Positions 34,821 through 46,486 are shown, counted from the first letter of the stretch. The stretch: DNA of 64,000 nucleotides from Tolypocladium sp. Sup5 PDA-1 (GCA_000750105.3 JPHH03000030.1:186001-250000); one strand, 5' to 3'. Numbers and translations: made by a program. Notes: generated by a model not told the origin, from the sequence alone.

Positions 34821-37800
34821 ATGACTAAGGGAAAGCCAAAATCTCATCCAAGATGGGGTGCCTGGTCGGATTGGACGTGGGAGGCGTCTCGCGGCTGTTA
34901 TTATCGAGTACGCACGGATGTCAAGGGTGCGCGCGATCATGTTACAACTCCGTTTGGATGATTCGTACTGACTTCTTCACCTGTAAAGGGAATCTCGACT
35001 ACGAGTGGGCTGTTCGGACTGGAACGGCTCCCCGAGAATCGGAACGGTTCGCAATTGACTTCCCGATGAGCATGCTACTTCTTCTGACACAGTTTCACCT
35101 GACCGCAAAAGAGAAAGCCAAACTGGCACGGATTTCCGAGAAATTTTTGACCAAACTCAGGCATTCGCGGCAACCAGTCGAGCAATGGACTTTGGTCAGG
35201 GGGATGGTAGAGAGTCTTCTGCCACAGCTTATGGTTTGAGTCTCAGAAAACAGGCAATACGCGCACTTGGCTAATGGATGTCCGGGGCAGCGAACTTCGA
35301 CGAGGACGATGGAAGCCCGCCAACACCCAAAGCTCGGACCGCTGCCGATGAAGAACTCATGACGGAGGAGCTGGATCCTCGTGCGTAGCGAGCATATCCC
35401 GCTAGACTGCAGCTGGCTGAACTTGATTCAGGTTACCGACTAGAGCACTCGAGCAGGTTTCAACCAGGAGAGGTCCGTTGCCTCTGGTAGTGCTTGGGGA
35501 GGCGTTCTAACTGACTGGCTTCGCTGCAGATCTTCAAGATTCACTGGGTCGAGCCACGGGGTTCCGGGGTGGTGGTTGACTACAGAAATGGGATCCGAAA
35601 CGGATTTAGGAACAAATTCCTTGTTAGCTTCCGCCGCTTTATCGTGGTTGCCAACGATCAAGGCCACTCTACTTGCGTGTAAGCCGAGGCAACCATACAG
35701 ACTTTGTTAGTCACAAGACCATAGCTAACGAACAACAGGCCCATTCTCACGTACGGCGGCAGGGGCTGCATAACGAAGGGCGTTAGACCAGAGAAACACG
35801 GAATAATTTACGAGAGAGGCCATGAACCGAAACTTCTCGACAGGGAGCCCCCTCTAGGCTTTCCGGCCGTCAAGGCCGAACTTACGGAAGAAGGCGAGAA
35901 GCTCTCTAAAGAATGCCGAGTCAACTACTCGAAGCTGGTGACGGTTGAGCACAATGTCAAAGTTTTCTTCTTTGGGACTGTCGTGGAGAGTGACTGGGGC
36001 ATAGTTCAAGCGGCAGTCAACCAGTGCTGGGGTGACAGGAGGCGCCACCGAAAGCGAGCTACATCGGCGCACAAAGTCGCAAAGGAAGAAACTGCCGATG
36101 GACCCTTAAAAGGGCCAGAAGATGGCGATGCCGCACCGTATATAAAAGAGGATTCTCCCCCGGCTGCACCATCTGGTCCGGCCTTTGTCACTATGGGAAG
36201 CTATGAAGCAAGCGAGCTTGTCGTCCCCTGTAAGTGCAATGCAATTGAATCTTGGATGGGATCGTCTATTTACAAAGGACTCTCTAGTCAACGGCGATGA
36301 TTCCGATATCAGGCCCGGGGACGTTTCATGGACATTGCCTGAATGGTTCAAAGACAACGAGGGAGAGGTGGAAGAACAGAACACCTCTACCAAAGTACAA
36401 AGCGAGAAACAGAGCCCGGCACTTAGGGACCTTGAACTGGTAGTGCCACACGGCACAAACCCACCATTGGCCGCAGGCGGTAAGTCGCAAATTCTCACTC
36501 GGACTCTCGTCCTTTTTCTGACATGAAGACAGTTGAGGGGACACGAGTAGAACAGTGTCGATCCGTGATTTCGTCCAGAATTAGCAAGGACTCTGGCTAT
36601 AGTTCTCTTCCAACTGGCACCGCCACACACGGCAAAGTTGAAGCTATCCATAAAAGCCAAGCAGCAACTGGTCCCGATGCTGAGGGGGAACTTGACGAGA
36701 CACAGACGGTATACTCTGACGCTTTCAGCCTCCTTCAGCACCCAGACATTGAAAAGTACATCTCCGCCTTTGCCAACGAACTCTGCTGCTCCCTGCCACC
36801 TGAATTTGACGCGAGCGACTTGGAGAGGATCACATCAACACTTCCATTTCTTCTACAGGCCTTTTCGGTTCGACTTGGCCATGAGAGCACTGAGCGCAAG
36901 CAGCGACAGCTGATGTATCTTGTGTATAGGTTCCGGAGGTAAGCAGGCAGGCTCAACTTCCGTGCTCTCCACCCTTGGTCACAGGTTGCTGATTATATCT
37001 ATACTACAGTGAAATCGTGAATCACCTGCAACACATGTTGAGTGAAGGATGGCACGAAAACGAAAGTGTCACCGGGACAGATGATCCTCAGGACAACTCC
37101 GGCATGTGCCTCGGTGACCTCATGTGCATGTGGGAGGCAAAGAAGAGTGACCCAGGGAATGACAATGCCAGCGTTTGCGACATTGATGCAGTCGGCATGG
37201 GCGACGCGGACGAGCTGGACGAGCTGGACGACGCAGACGAGTTGGACGACGCAGACGAGTTGGACGAGTTATACGATTTCGATTCCAACTTGTCTGAATA
37301 CCGCGAGATTCTGGCAAAGGCTCCAGCATACCAATGGTTACAATCTTCCATCCGAGTCAAGAGCACGCTTGAGGTCCCTGGACCGGGTGCCGTCGCGGCC
37401 AACATCGCAGATCAGATTATCAAAGCAGTCGGGCGCCCTGGCAAGTTTAGCCGCAAGCAGACGCATGAGCTTCGGATGAGATTTATCATCGACTGGGAGC
37501 CATTCCTCTTCTCAAAGGAGCAGGAGTACGATAGACCCCTGAGCTACGTCCTCGCGCACGCCATCACCCTTACTGGGTATGGTAACAACCTCCAAGCCGC
37601 GACATGCGAGAGCTATATGAGACAGACCTGGCCGGAGACTGGACCACGGGTCTTAAAATTCCTCCAACGGGCCGTGGAACTCGGCGCCAGTAAAGGTGCG
37701 TGAGGTTGCCATTTATAACGGTGGGGCTCGTTAGGAAAGAGAAGCGCATTGCTAATGAAACATACAGAGGCCTTGCCACAAAGCACACAACTAGAAGCCG

Positions 37801-40238
37801 AGATTATAGGTTCTGAATTTCACCTAGACGCGATCGGCAACGTCTTCTCCATTGCCGAGCTCGCCGATCAGTTGGGTTGGATAGGGGCCGCGCTTCGTTC
37901 TTCTCCTCATGCCGATGATGCGGCTTACAGCACCGCGCATATCGCCGGACTTGGAATCACTCACCCATCCGGTACTGAAACCAGCATCCACGGGTCCTGC
38001 AGGCTTGAATTCTCGCTGGAAACAGTCCTGAGTGCAGATCTGGAAAATATTGGTGCGTGCTGGCGTGGCATGTTCCGAAACCCTGTCATTGTCAGGGGGT
38101 ATCCGATTCCTCGCCGGTCTGAGGTCGACACTGGGCTTGAGGTTCCCTTAGAGATGGTGGCGGCATTAACTAGGTGTCAGAGGGTTGTCAGATTTTCTGG
38201 CGTGACATTCATCAAGGGATTTGCGGCCATGCTGGCTGCCGTCCGGGTTGTTGGCGATGTCATCGTCTGGCACCTCTGCTACAACTCCGAGGGGGGGTAC
38301 ATCTCCTACGAAGACCCTCGCATCCCTCAAAATTGTGCGCAAGGTCTTTCAATAGCCACTGTGGAAAGAGGCCGCCATATCGTGGGATGGAGCGACAAGG
38401 TCAAAAACTTTTCCGGTATGTTCATTACCCTTTTCCAGCTGGACATGAAGCTAACGTCCCAGGTGCTCCCGACGCGGATTACGGCATTGAGTGGACAAAT
38501 CTGCCAAGCCCCGACTCGATGTGCGTGCTTGACAGGGTTTCCATCTCGGGCTCTGCTGTTCCATTTATTACTCCGGCAACCAGCATTACCATAGGCGTCA
38601 AGGACAAGCCGCTCCATCTCGGCTTCGGGAGCGGTGACGACTACATGGGGAATCTATTTACCATTGAGAAGCGCCACTTTGTCTTTTACGACACTGAGGA
38701 GAAACGTGCCTGGCTCGTCGACGGCGCCAGCACTGTCCTCCACCTTTTGCGAGCCTACCTCAAGTTCTATCTCGAGGACAGTCGTGTTGGTGACTACTTC
38801 ATCTACAGCGATGGCGACATTGAAGAAGCGAGCCTCAATGTGGCCTACACAGGCGCGAGGGCGGCTTACGAGATCCTGAAGAACTCCAGGAACCAAAAGC
38901 TGCCGCTGTACCCGAAAACCACGGTGGAGGCCGAGGAAAGGACAGCTAGGCTCGGAACCAAACTTGACGACGTTACGACGATGAAGGCAACGAGCACGAA
39001 TTTCACACTCAAGGAGCGCGTTGAGCAGCTTTGCCAAGTGCTCTTGCAAATCACCGCATATCACGACGACTTGAACACGCAGACGGGCTTCGGGTGGCGC
39101 ATCAAGACGTCACCGCGGCATCGGATCGAGGGCTTCGAGTACGTAGTTCAGGGACCTGCCCGCCACTCTGAATTCTCGATTCATTCTTACACCGCAGTTA
39201 CTAACATGTGGCGCATATAGATTCATGGATGTGGCCACCAAGCACGACACGCTGTGGCCCAAGGCCGCGACGCTTCAATCTATGAGCGTGGGCTGGGTCG
39301 ACTTTGTGCGAGCTCTACACGCCGTACCACTGTTCGGCGTTGGCTTCGGCGACCTGTTCCAACCGGTCAGGCGGGTCGGGAGGGACCAGTCATGCTGCGC
39401 CTCGACCGCTTCCGTCCCCATCGGCAAGGACTTTCTGGCCGTCTACGGGGCTGACTTGGAGATGATCTTGAGAAGGGGTTCGAAGCGCAAGAATCCGTGG
39501 CGGCTCGTTGGCAACATCTATTGGCATTCACCGGACGGTGTGGCCTTCGAGCCATGCAAGTGTGATCGCCGAGCCCAGCGTGGAGATGGCGGACAGAGAG
39601 ACTATGAGGTTAAGAGAGGCCACGAAAGCCAAGGGCAAACACAAGACGTGACTTGCGGTGAGCAGAGGAAGGGACTGATGGCGCATTTAGGTGAACTCTT
39701 ATTCGGCCAACAGAAGGTCCATCAAGAAGTGAGCCCTGCCGATAGGGTGCAGGTTCTGCTGCCAGCCACCTTTCCGAAGCTATACGGGCGAGGGCTGCGC
39801 AGTCCCGCCAAGATCGTCTCAAACGGTGCAGTGATATTCGGGCACAACTCGAAGTTTCCTTTGCGGTGGAGCCTGACAAAAGATGCTCCTCCGGAGGAAG
39901 GCGAGATGAATCGGCTGTCGGTGGAAGAGGTGACGGGCTTGACTGATGACAGCGGCATTGGCACCAGCATCGACTCGTCTTCCGGTACAGACAAGCCCAT
40001 TTCACCCCCTTTCTACGGTCTGGGCAGCAACCCTACGGTCCGTGGCGATGACTCGGATGATGGGTCGGGCGGAATTAGCTTGTATGAGAGTGCCTTGGAT
40101 GAGACTACCGGAGAGGGAGACACTGCTATTCCGGTCGAGTTGCCTCGGAAAGACTTAGGGAAGCGTCCAGTTTACCTGTTGGAATCAGATGATCATAAAT
40201 CCGCGGGGAGGCTTCGGCGAGTGGACAACAGGATATAA
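34821..40238 (+). CDS. Large DUF6590-domain protein, 13 exons
   Basis: Exons: 34821-34926, 34989-35046, 35112-35233, 35291-35380, 35432-35472, 35530-35678, 35739-36229, 36288-36479, 36533-36938, 37010-37695, 37768-38415, 38463-39138, 39221-40238. All 12 introns are 47-82 bp, begin GT and end AG, and keep one frame of 1,560 codons to the stop. The N-terminus has a Trp/Tyr-rich WSDWTWEASRGCYY motif. A DUF6590 domain follows at about residues 128-285, with HSTCVPILTYGGRG, a GVRPEKHGIIY block, and an NYSKLVTVEHNVKVFFFG segment. After a low-complexity linker (about 300-440), residues about 440-1,340 match a large fungal-specific protein type that I know only as uncharacterised (blocks GSGDDYMGNLFTIEK and VPLFGVGFGDLFQP). 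An acidic DADELDEL repeat lies at about 615-640. The function is unknown. No signal peptide or membrane segment seen. Confidence 0.75.
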
Positions 40239-40640
40239 GAGCTTTACTAGAGTTGCTAATAGCAGTTAGAAGCCCAGACTGCGTGAAAGGGTTTATACTA
40301 ATATCTACGATACTATCGGATTATATATATCGCTACATAATCTAACATTAGTATGTATAAACACGGTAAGATGCTATAATAGGGCAAGACTAAGCAACCC
40401 GAGAGCTCCCAGAGCCATGGGTGAGCAGCCCCTGAGTAGAGCCTGAGCCGGCATCTATAAAAGCCGCGATGCGTCCGGGGAGCAAAACGTCGGGATTCGT
40501 GAGGTATAACTGCTTGGCAGCCGCACCTGATTCGCATTTCGTCACCCTCCGACTCCCGTGTCGCATGCTCAGAGCCGACTCTCGTTGTTCCTTCATCCAC
40601 AATATCTCTTGCCTTACTTTGATCTCAAGTCCATGAAAGG
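40239..40640. other. 3' flank of the DUF6590 gene
   Basis: Includes a short AT-rich patch (40,250-40,390) that could carry 3'-end signals. No gene is seen. Confidence 0.4.
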
Positions 40641-40658
40641 AGAAATCTCTGCGCGTCA

Positions 40659-41690
40659 TCAGTGATTGTTTGTGAGAATGGTCATGTTACCAATCGGAGC
40701 CCCCACAATGTGCCACTGTCCCCGGTAGCGACCATGGAGTATATCCCGGAGAACAATGTCCAGGATATCCGTTTTCATGTTGCGCATGCCAAGGAGTCGA
40801 CCCTCCAACTGTGGCATCGACCATTTTGTGATCTCCTTGGCGACTCTTCGGGCCCTACTTCGAAGCTGTGTGTCGTCGGACGGGTGCTGGGAAGCCTTCT
40901 TGATGAGTATCTCGATGTATCTATCCTCCATTCGCTTCGTCATTCGGTCGACTGACTCCTCTATGAGGCCGCTGGCTGTTTCCCAGGTCCGCCCGTTGCA
41001 TCATGACGGAGGGGAGGTAGGACACCTGCTGTGCGGTTCATTCAAGCTCATCGTGGCTGTTGCGCCAGGTAATATGCCCTAACCGTGCTCTCGAGAGGTA
41101 ACTTTCCGACACCGGGGGATTGACAGGAAAGCTGTCCTCTTCGAAGGAGGACATTTGCAAGTTGAAAGCTCTCTGGGAAGGCTTAATAATGCAGCCCTGC
41201 GTCTCTGACATGTATGAGCATGATGCCGCGGATACGTAGTGCTTCGTAGAGCTGGTCGTAGCGAGGCCGCCCAACACCCTTTCATGAGAGGCTGTCGGCT
41301 CCTAAGCGGCATTGTTTACTGGGTTGGCAAGCCCGGCGACGATTTTCTAGTCGTTGCGCGCAAGCGGCCAGGCGAGGTTACGGAGCTCAGGCTGTGGAAA
41401 TTTGTGGTATTCCGCGTTGGTTTCTCAAAGATCGAGCTCTCCGCGAAATGCCAGACGTATCCTTCCAATGGGAGGACGTTGTCGTATTGCATGCGTAGCG
41501 ACTTTGCTTGGCCTTCGGATGATGCGGCGACATTTTGACTAGCTCGCTGAGCTCTTTGAATTCATGATGAAGCAGGTCAAAGGGGCAATCCATACACGTA
41601 GTTGCGGACATGGGGACATTGAGGCGGTGGAAGCACCGGGACGACAACTCAGCTCCAGGCAGACAATCAGGTGAGGCCCCCATCGCTTTT
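40659..41690 (-). pseudogene. Possible minus-strand gene fragments, unidentified
   Basis: Two segments look coding. At 40,659-41,020 (minus) a frame reads NGRTWETASGLIEESVDRM and continues with a charged helical region (KRMEDRYIEILIKKASQ), ending in a stop at 40,659. Near 41,300-41,550 another frame contains NVLPLEGYVWHFAESSIFEK. Between them the frame changes, stops intervene, and no convincing introns join them. This may be an uncharacterised gene with unusual introns or a decayed copy. No family is recognised. Confidence 0.27.
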
Positions 41691-41727
41691 CATCTATCCC
41701 GATTACGACTGCTACGATGTATGTAGA

Positions 41728-41751
41728 GAGCGGAGCGGAGCGGAGCGGAAT
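41728..41751. repeat. GAGCG pentanucleotide repeat
   Basis: Four perfect tandem units of GAGCG/GCGGA type around 41,728-41,751, about 470 bp upstream of the SDR start codon. Simple-sequence tract with no evidence of function. Confidence 0.7.
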
Positions 41752-42107
41752 GCAACCACAGCCAGCCGGCTGTCCAAGGTTTTAACCAACAGGCGGCCCC
41801 GCACCCTCGCTTCCACTCCGGACCGGCTTAGACGCGCCGGGCCGACTGTCCGAGTGTCGATTCCCCCGAGAGCCGACCCAGCGCCGGACACGTCGGATCC
41901 TTCACGCATGACCCTCTCGGGTTGAGTGCTATTGCCCGTCTTGGCCAGTGCTGTAAGCGCTTGTTGTTTGTTGCTCGCGCGGCAGGGAGGGCTTAAGTCC
42001 GTCCGCCTCGGGGTTCGGCGCGGTGGCGTCTCCGCTTCGCAGCCCTACGTATTGATTTAGCCGTATGACGATCATGGTACATCATGAATTGATCGAGAAC
42101 GGAAATG

Positions 42108-42116
42108 TATAAAAAG
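42108..42116 (+). promoter_or_regulatory. TATA box of the SDR gene
   Basis: TATAAAAAG lies 100 bp upstream of the ATG at 42,216, a common fungal TATA spacing. The leader between them is rich in CAC/CCA, typical of ascomycete 5' untranslated regions. Confidence 0.6.
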
Positions 42117-42215
42117 GGCTGTTCGGCCAGCGCTCTTTCTGGATTTTGACATTGATGCTCTGAGACTCTCGTACACCATCTCATCACTGACACTCAGCTG
42201 CACCACACCACCACC

Positions 42216-43075
42216 ATGGCTAGCAAGGAGACCGTCTTCATCACCGGCGCCAACACGGGCATCGGCTTCGAGACCGTAAAGGCCCTCCTCCAGTCCCCCA
42301 AGGCGTACCACATCTTTCTCGGCAGCCGCACGCCGTCCAAGGGCGAGGAGGCCGTCGCGGAGCTACGCAAGACTCTGCCGCAGAGCGCCAGCACCCTCGA
42401 GCTGGTGCAGGTCGACGTCACGGATGACGACTCCATTAACAAGGCGGCCGAGCTTGTCAAAAGCAAGTCTGGCAAGCTCGACGTCCTCATTAACAACGCC
42501 GGTACGCCATGCCCGGGCATGCGGCTTCTCGTTTAGCAGCACTAACACGTCGCACAGGCGCCGCATTCGACTCCCACTTCGACCAAGACATCGCCAACTT
42601 CCGCACCGTCCTAAACAAGGCCTACGACGTCAACGTCTCCGGTGCACAAGTCACCACCGCCGTCTTCACGCCCCTGCTCCTCGCCGCGCCCGCGCCGCGC
42701 CTCGTCTTCCTCACCTCGGGCCTGTCGACGCTCGCCGGCAATGCAGAGACCTTCTTCCCGCCGTGGGCGCCCAACCCGGCGGGCGGCTGGCCCAAGACAG
42801 ACCTCCTCTCGATGCAGGGCTACAAGGCGTGCAAGGCGGCGCTCAACATGATCTTCCTATCGTGGCACTGGATCCTCAAGGAGGACGGCGTCAAGACGTT
42901 TTGCGTGAGCCCCGGGTTCCTGGCGACCAACTTGGGGGGCCAGCCGGAGTTGCTGAAGAGGGCGGGGGCCAAGGACCCGGCCATTGGGGGCGAGCTGCTT
43001 CGAAAGGTTGTCGAGGGGGAGAGGGATGCGGACGTGGGCAAGGTGATTACATCAGATGGCACCCAGCCGTGGTAA
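42216..43075 (+). CDS. Short-chain dehydrogenase/reductase
   Basis: Two exons, 42216-42501 and 42558-43075, with a 56-bp intron (GTACGC donor, CTAAC branch, CACAG acceptor) give 267 residues. Classical SDR signatures are present: cofactor loop TGANTGIG at 10-17, NNAG at 93-96, and the catalytic set Ser149, Tyr184 and Lys188 (YKACK). The intron splits the Gly codon of NNAG. The protein is cytosolic, with no transit peptide, and is likely a carbonyl reductase using NAD(P)H; an Arg in the loop after strand 2 (SRTPSKGEE) favours NADPH. A TATA box lies 100 bp upstream. The substrate is unknown, and neighbours give no pathway context. Confidence 0.92.
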
Positions 43076-43196
43076 GGGGCCGCATGGGCATGACAGTATC
43101 CATGTTGTAAACAATACGCTGCTAAAAGACAAGGCTGGTGTAACATACATGAGAACCGATTTCCGCTTGCGATATTCCTTCCCCCCAAGTACCCGT

Positions 43197-43871
43197 TTAC
43201 TCCTCTGACATTCTCAGCTCCCAGGGCCGTTCTTCTCCAACCAGCTGCGCCTCCCTCGACTCCCTGGTGATCTCACCATGAGTAAACTCTTCCTCGCCAA
43301 CGTGCACCGAGGGCAGTTCGCGCAAATGAGGCGGCGGCGGCGGCGGCGGGTATTCCTCCGGCAGTCCGAAGCGAGACGGCGTACCAGCGGGTTCGACATG
43401 AATACGCGTGGGCCGCGCCATCTGCAAGGTAGCGGCGGTGTCTTCCCGCAAAACATCGAAAAAGGTCGGGAGATCTAGGACAGGACCACTTGGATCGGAG
43501 TACCCCGGTGGCGGGTTGACGGTGTCCTCGGCAGAGTAGGACGGTGGGCGCAGGTCGTCTTCTACCCGCTCGGACGCGGCCACCTCGGACGAGACTCCAG
43601 CTTCCTGAGGCGGGTGCGCATGTTGCAACTCGATGTAGATGGAAGGCTCGTATTCACCCCCCGTGGCAGATGCGTCAGGTCGTTTGCTGTTCCGCTCGCG
43701 CCACCATCTGATGAGGAAGAAGAGGGAGATGCCGAGGCCCATGACGACGCTGAAGACGACGATGCCGGAGAGCGCAGCCTCTAGGTATTTCAACATGGTG
43801 ATTGCAAGGGGTTCAAGGAAGGGCTGGATATGGGCCGCCGTCAGAGGTATTGATGTTGTGTGTTTAAGCAA
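43197..43871 (-). CDS. Single-pass membrane protein with PPxY motifs
   Basis: Frame of 224 residues if begun at 43,871. Met26 (43,796) is an alternative start that places the hydrophobic segment (about residues 32-54, ending FFLIRWWRER) at the very N-terminus. The positive cluster after the segment suggests an N-out, C-in anchor. The cytosolic tail is Pro/Glu-rich and has two WW-binding motifs, PPSY at 109-112 and PPGY at 121-124, and a polyproline run at about 174-181 encoded by a CGG-type repeat. PPxY motifs recruit Rsp5/NEDD4 ubiquitin ligases, so it may be a transporter-sorting adaptor or itself an Rsp5 substrate. No catalytic domain is present. A TATATA lies at 43,925-43,930. Confidence 0.68.
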   Translation of the reverse strand: MLKHTTSIPLTAAHIQPFLEPLAITMLKYLEAALSGIVVFSVVMGLGISLFFLIRWWRERNSKRPDASATGGEYEPSIYIELQHAHPPQEAGVSSEVAASERVEDDLRPPSYSAEDTVNPPPGYSDPSGPVLDLPTFFDVLREDTAATLQMARPTRIHVEPAGTPSRFGLPEEYPPPPPPPHLRELPSVHVGEEEFTHGEITRESREAQLVGEERPWELRMSEE

Positions 43872-44282
43872 GGTGAAGATGCGTGTAGATGTCGGGTGGT
43901 TTCGGTCTCGCCGTCTCCCCGTCCTATATACCTACCTGGGTACAGTAGCTGTTTCCTCAGCAAGCGTGAGACGGCACATTGGGGTACTGCCATGGATACC
44001 ATTCTTCCTGACACTTGTAGCAAACCAAGCATGCAGCTTCCTCGAGTTGAACGAGCACCTGCAACCCGCCTCCCATTTCTTCGTGTTCGGTGCAGATTTA
44101 CGTGTCGAGTCAAATCACCAATCTGCTCCACGTCACCTGCCGTCTTCCTCTGGAAACATCATCATTCATTCGTAAAGGCTTCTTCTTAGCCCTTGCAAGC
44201 GTCATGCCGATACAGGCATCTGCTTGCATTCACTCGTACACTGCCCAGGAATCAAGCCATGTCAACCACTGCGACACGCGCC
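43872..44282. other. Intergenic DNA between PPxY gene and F-box gene
   Basis: About 410 bp containing the promoter of the PPxY gene and the 3' end of the F-box gene, both on the minus strand. Overlapping frames are shadows. No repeat or RNA seen. Confidence 0.5.
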
Positions 44283-46271
44283 TTACACTTCCATCCCCTT
44301 CAATGGATTCTCTTCCACCTCGCCCTTGACGTACTTCTCAGACAGCTGCACGAGAAACGGCTCGTCGTCGTCAAGGATCCAGTTCTCGGGATCCATCCAG
44401 GCAAAGGGATCGGTTTCCGTGACCTCTGGCTCCCCAAACTCGCCCCCCGTGAGGTCGCAGAAAGTCACTTCGCACGTTCCCTGGGCGCATCGTGGCGCGA
44501 GCCTGTCGCGCAGCGCGTCCAGGGCATTGGACCAGCTGCCGCTCTTGAGCTGCACATTGCACAGGTAGATGCGACCTAGATGGTGGCCCAGCCCGTTGCA
44601 CAGCCCCTCGAGGTCGGCTTGGTCCAACGCGACGTTCATGATCGTGACGTGTTGGACACGGGGCCACTCTGCTGTGGCCAGAACGGAGCCCAGGCGGTAG
44701 TGATCCTTCCTGTTGGTCCGGCCGTCGTTGAGTCCAAAGACGCGGAGGTGCAAATCTACAGCTTCGAGGCGTTGGCCGGAGAGCATCGCGGCGAGATAGT
44801 TGTCGATGTGGGCTCTCTCCTCGCCCAGGATATGGCTCCTTCGGATGGGCAGACAGTTCATGCCTCCGCTTCCGAACGCGAATGTCTCGAGATCTTGGCA
44901 CGCTGCGTGCAAGTCTGTCCACGCCGGGCTCACCGGGTCCAGGCGGTCGGGACACACCATGGAGTAGTTGTTTGTGACTGGGAAGCAACAGACACCGAGG
45001 TGTCGCAGGCCGATGCCCGCGTGGTGGATGGCGATGGGGAGCTCCGACAGCAGCTTCGCGGGCACGAGCTCGGCTCCGCCGTCCGGTTCCTCGATTGCCT
45101 GCCAGTCGTGCGGGCTGACCAGGAGTCGCGCAAGTGCGTCGGTATCGTTCAGCACGCCCGGCTTGCTCGTGCATAGGGTAGGATAGCAGTCTTTGCCATC
45201 GGCAAGTTTGAGGGATACTGCGTGCGGCATCCGGGACATTGATGCCGCGAGCGAGTTCACAAAGGATCCGTCCGAGATGAGTCGGAATTGCTCCTCATGC
45301 TTTTGCCGGTACTCTTCGTAACCTTGGCGAAGCACCCGTCGGTAGTTAAGATCCTCGGCATTCTGAGAGTTCTCATTCTCTTTGTTCCACGCCCTCCCGA
45401 TGACCAAGTAATTGTCCATGGCCTGGCGATACACGTGGTGCGGCAGGTCGCAGACCGTGTCGTCGTCCTTGTCGTAGCCACCCATGTCCCACGTCTCTTC
45501 GTAGTAGCTGCACTGTCTATATATGTCTTGCAGAGCCTTCTTGCGGCTCTCTGCAAAGCGCGACGGGTCCTCGGCCAGTTCCTTGATACGGTAATCGAGC
45601 GAGACGCACACAACACGGACGCCCGCAGCGAGGAGGGGCCTCTTGGAGATGCCGTCTGCCAGGTCCAGGGACGCCTGGCTGATTCCTACCCTGAGCGTGG
45701 GGAACAGGAGGGGCGAGGCGAGGTCGTGGAAGAGGCGGCACGTGAGGCGTGCGCGCTGGACGACCTGGACGCGGAGCTGCACGTCTTCAGAGTCCTCGTG
45801 GTGCGGCCAGCCGATCCTCGCGGCTGCCATGGAGGGGGCTTGGAAGTGGGCAAAGATGTCGTGGAGGATGTCCAGAGGGAGGTCGAGGACGCTGAGTGGT
45901 CGGATTGTGCTGCGCGAGAGGTCCATGGCCCTGGTCCGGAGCGTGGTGCGTCGCTGGTCGACGTGCTGGACGGCTCTCGCATGGGATTCCGCGACAGGAT
46001 CATCTTGCCCTGCGGCGGTTTGCCCGTCGTTGGCCTTTACATATTTTCCGTCCTCGTCCGTGTCTTTATCGCCGTCGCCATCATCCGTGTTTTTGGCGTC
46101 TTCCTTGCCGTCTTTATCATCCACCATCTTAGCCCTGCGGGGATTGACGATGTGATCCAAGGCATGGACACGACGGAGCTCATCGTACGTCGCTTCCAGC
46201 GTGAGAGAGGCCACGTCAGGCCACTCCTCGGACGAAATGTCGACGAGCGGCAGGGGGTCTTTCGCTGCCAT
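44283..46271 (-). CDS. F-box domain protein
   Basis: Intronless frame of 662 residues. The F-box lies at about 125-190: LSVLDLPLDILHDIFAHF, then an RARLTCRLFHDLASPLLFP segment that resembles the second half of an F-box (the insertion in between makes it longer than usual). An acidic Lys/Asp-rich stretch at about 50-80 precedes it. The remaining 470 residues look like the irregular leucine-rich C-terminal region common in ascomycete F-box proteins. F-box proteins bind Skp1 in SCF ubiquitin ligases and present substrates, so a role in targeted degradation is likely, but the substrate is unknown. The start at 46,271 is the only long in-frame ATG; the short N-terminal DISSEEWPDVASLTLEATYDE segment looks natural. 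Confidence 0.82.
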   Translation of the reverse strand: MAAKDPLPLVDISSEEWPDVASLTLEATYDELRRVHALDHIVNPRRAKMVDDKDGKEDAKNTDDGDGDKDTDEDGKYVKANDGQTAAGQDDPVAESHARAVQHVDQRRTTLRTRAMDLSRSTIRPLSVLDLPLDILHDIFAHFQAPSMAAARIGWPHHEDSEDVQLRVQVVQRARLTCRLFHDLASPLLFPTLRVGISQASLDLADGISKRPLLAAGVRVVCVSLDYRIKELAEDPSRFAESRKKALQDIYRQCSYYEETWDMGGYDKDDDTVCDLPHHVYRQAMDNYLVIGRAWNKENENSQNAEDLNYRRVLRQGYEEYRQKHEEQFRLISDGSFVNSLAASMSRMPHAVSLKLADGKDCYPTLCTSKPGVLNDTDALARLLVSPHDWQAIEEPDGGAELVPAKLLSELPIAIHHAGIGLRHLGVCCFPVTNNYSMVCPDRLDPVSPAWTDLHAACQDLETFAFGSGGMNCLPIRRSHILGEERAHIDNYLAAMLSGQRLEAVDLHLRVFGLNDGRTNRKDHYRLGSVLATAEWPRVQHVTIMNVALDQADLEGLCNGLGHHLGRIYLCNVQLKSGSWSNALDALRDRLAPRCAQGTCEVTFCDLTGGEFGEPEVTETDPFAWMDPENWILDDDEPFLVQLSEKYVKGEVEENPLKGMEV

Positions 46272-46486
46272 TGATTGCGGACAAAGTCTGGCGGCAAGGG
46301 ATCGTAACGGAGCAAGGGAAAAGCAGCGAAGCTCGCCCAGTCGTCTTGAGCTTTTATGGCGGCTAGGGTGATGACGGTTTGGCCGGGTGAGTCAACCAGC
46401 CAAGTTGTGTTGGCTCGAAGCTGCGTTGTCAAAACCCATCGCGTGTTGGTCGTCTCCGTTTTTAGCTTACTGCATGACCTGCATCA

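Noticed and set aside
36230..36277. Shorter intron 7 of the DUF6590 gene ending at 36,277
   Set aside because: It would create a TGA at the junction; the acceptor at 36,287 keeps the frame open.
27220..43075. Secondary-metabolite cluster (NmrA-like and SDR genes)
   Set aside because: No polyketide synthase, NRPS, terpene cyclase, P450 or cluster regulator in the window.
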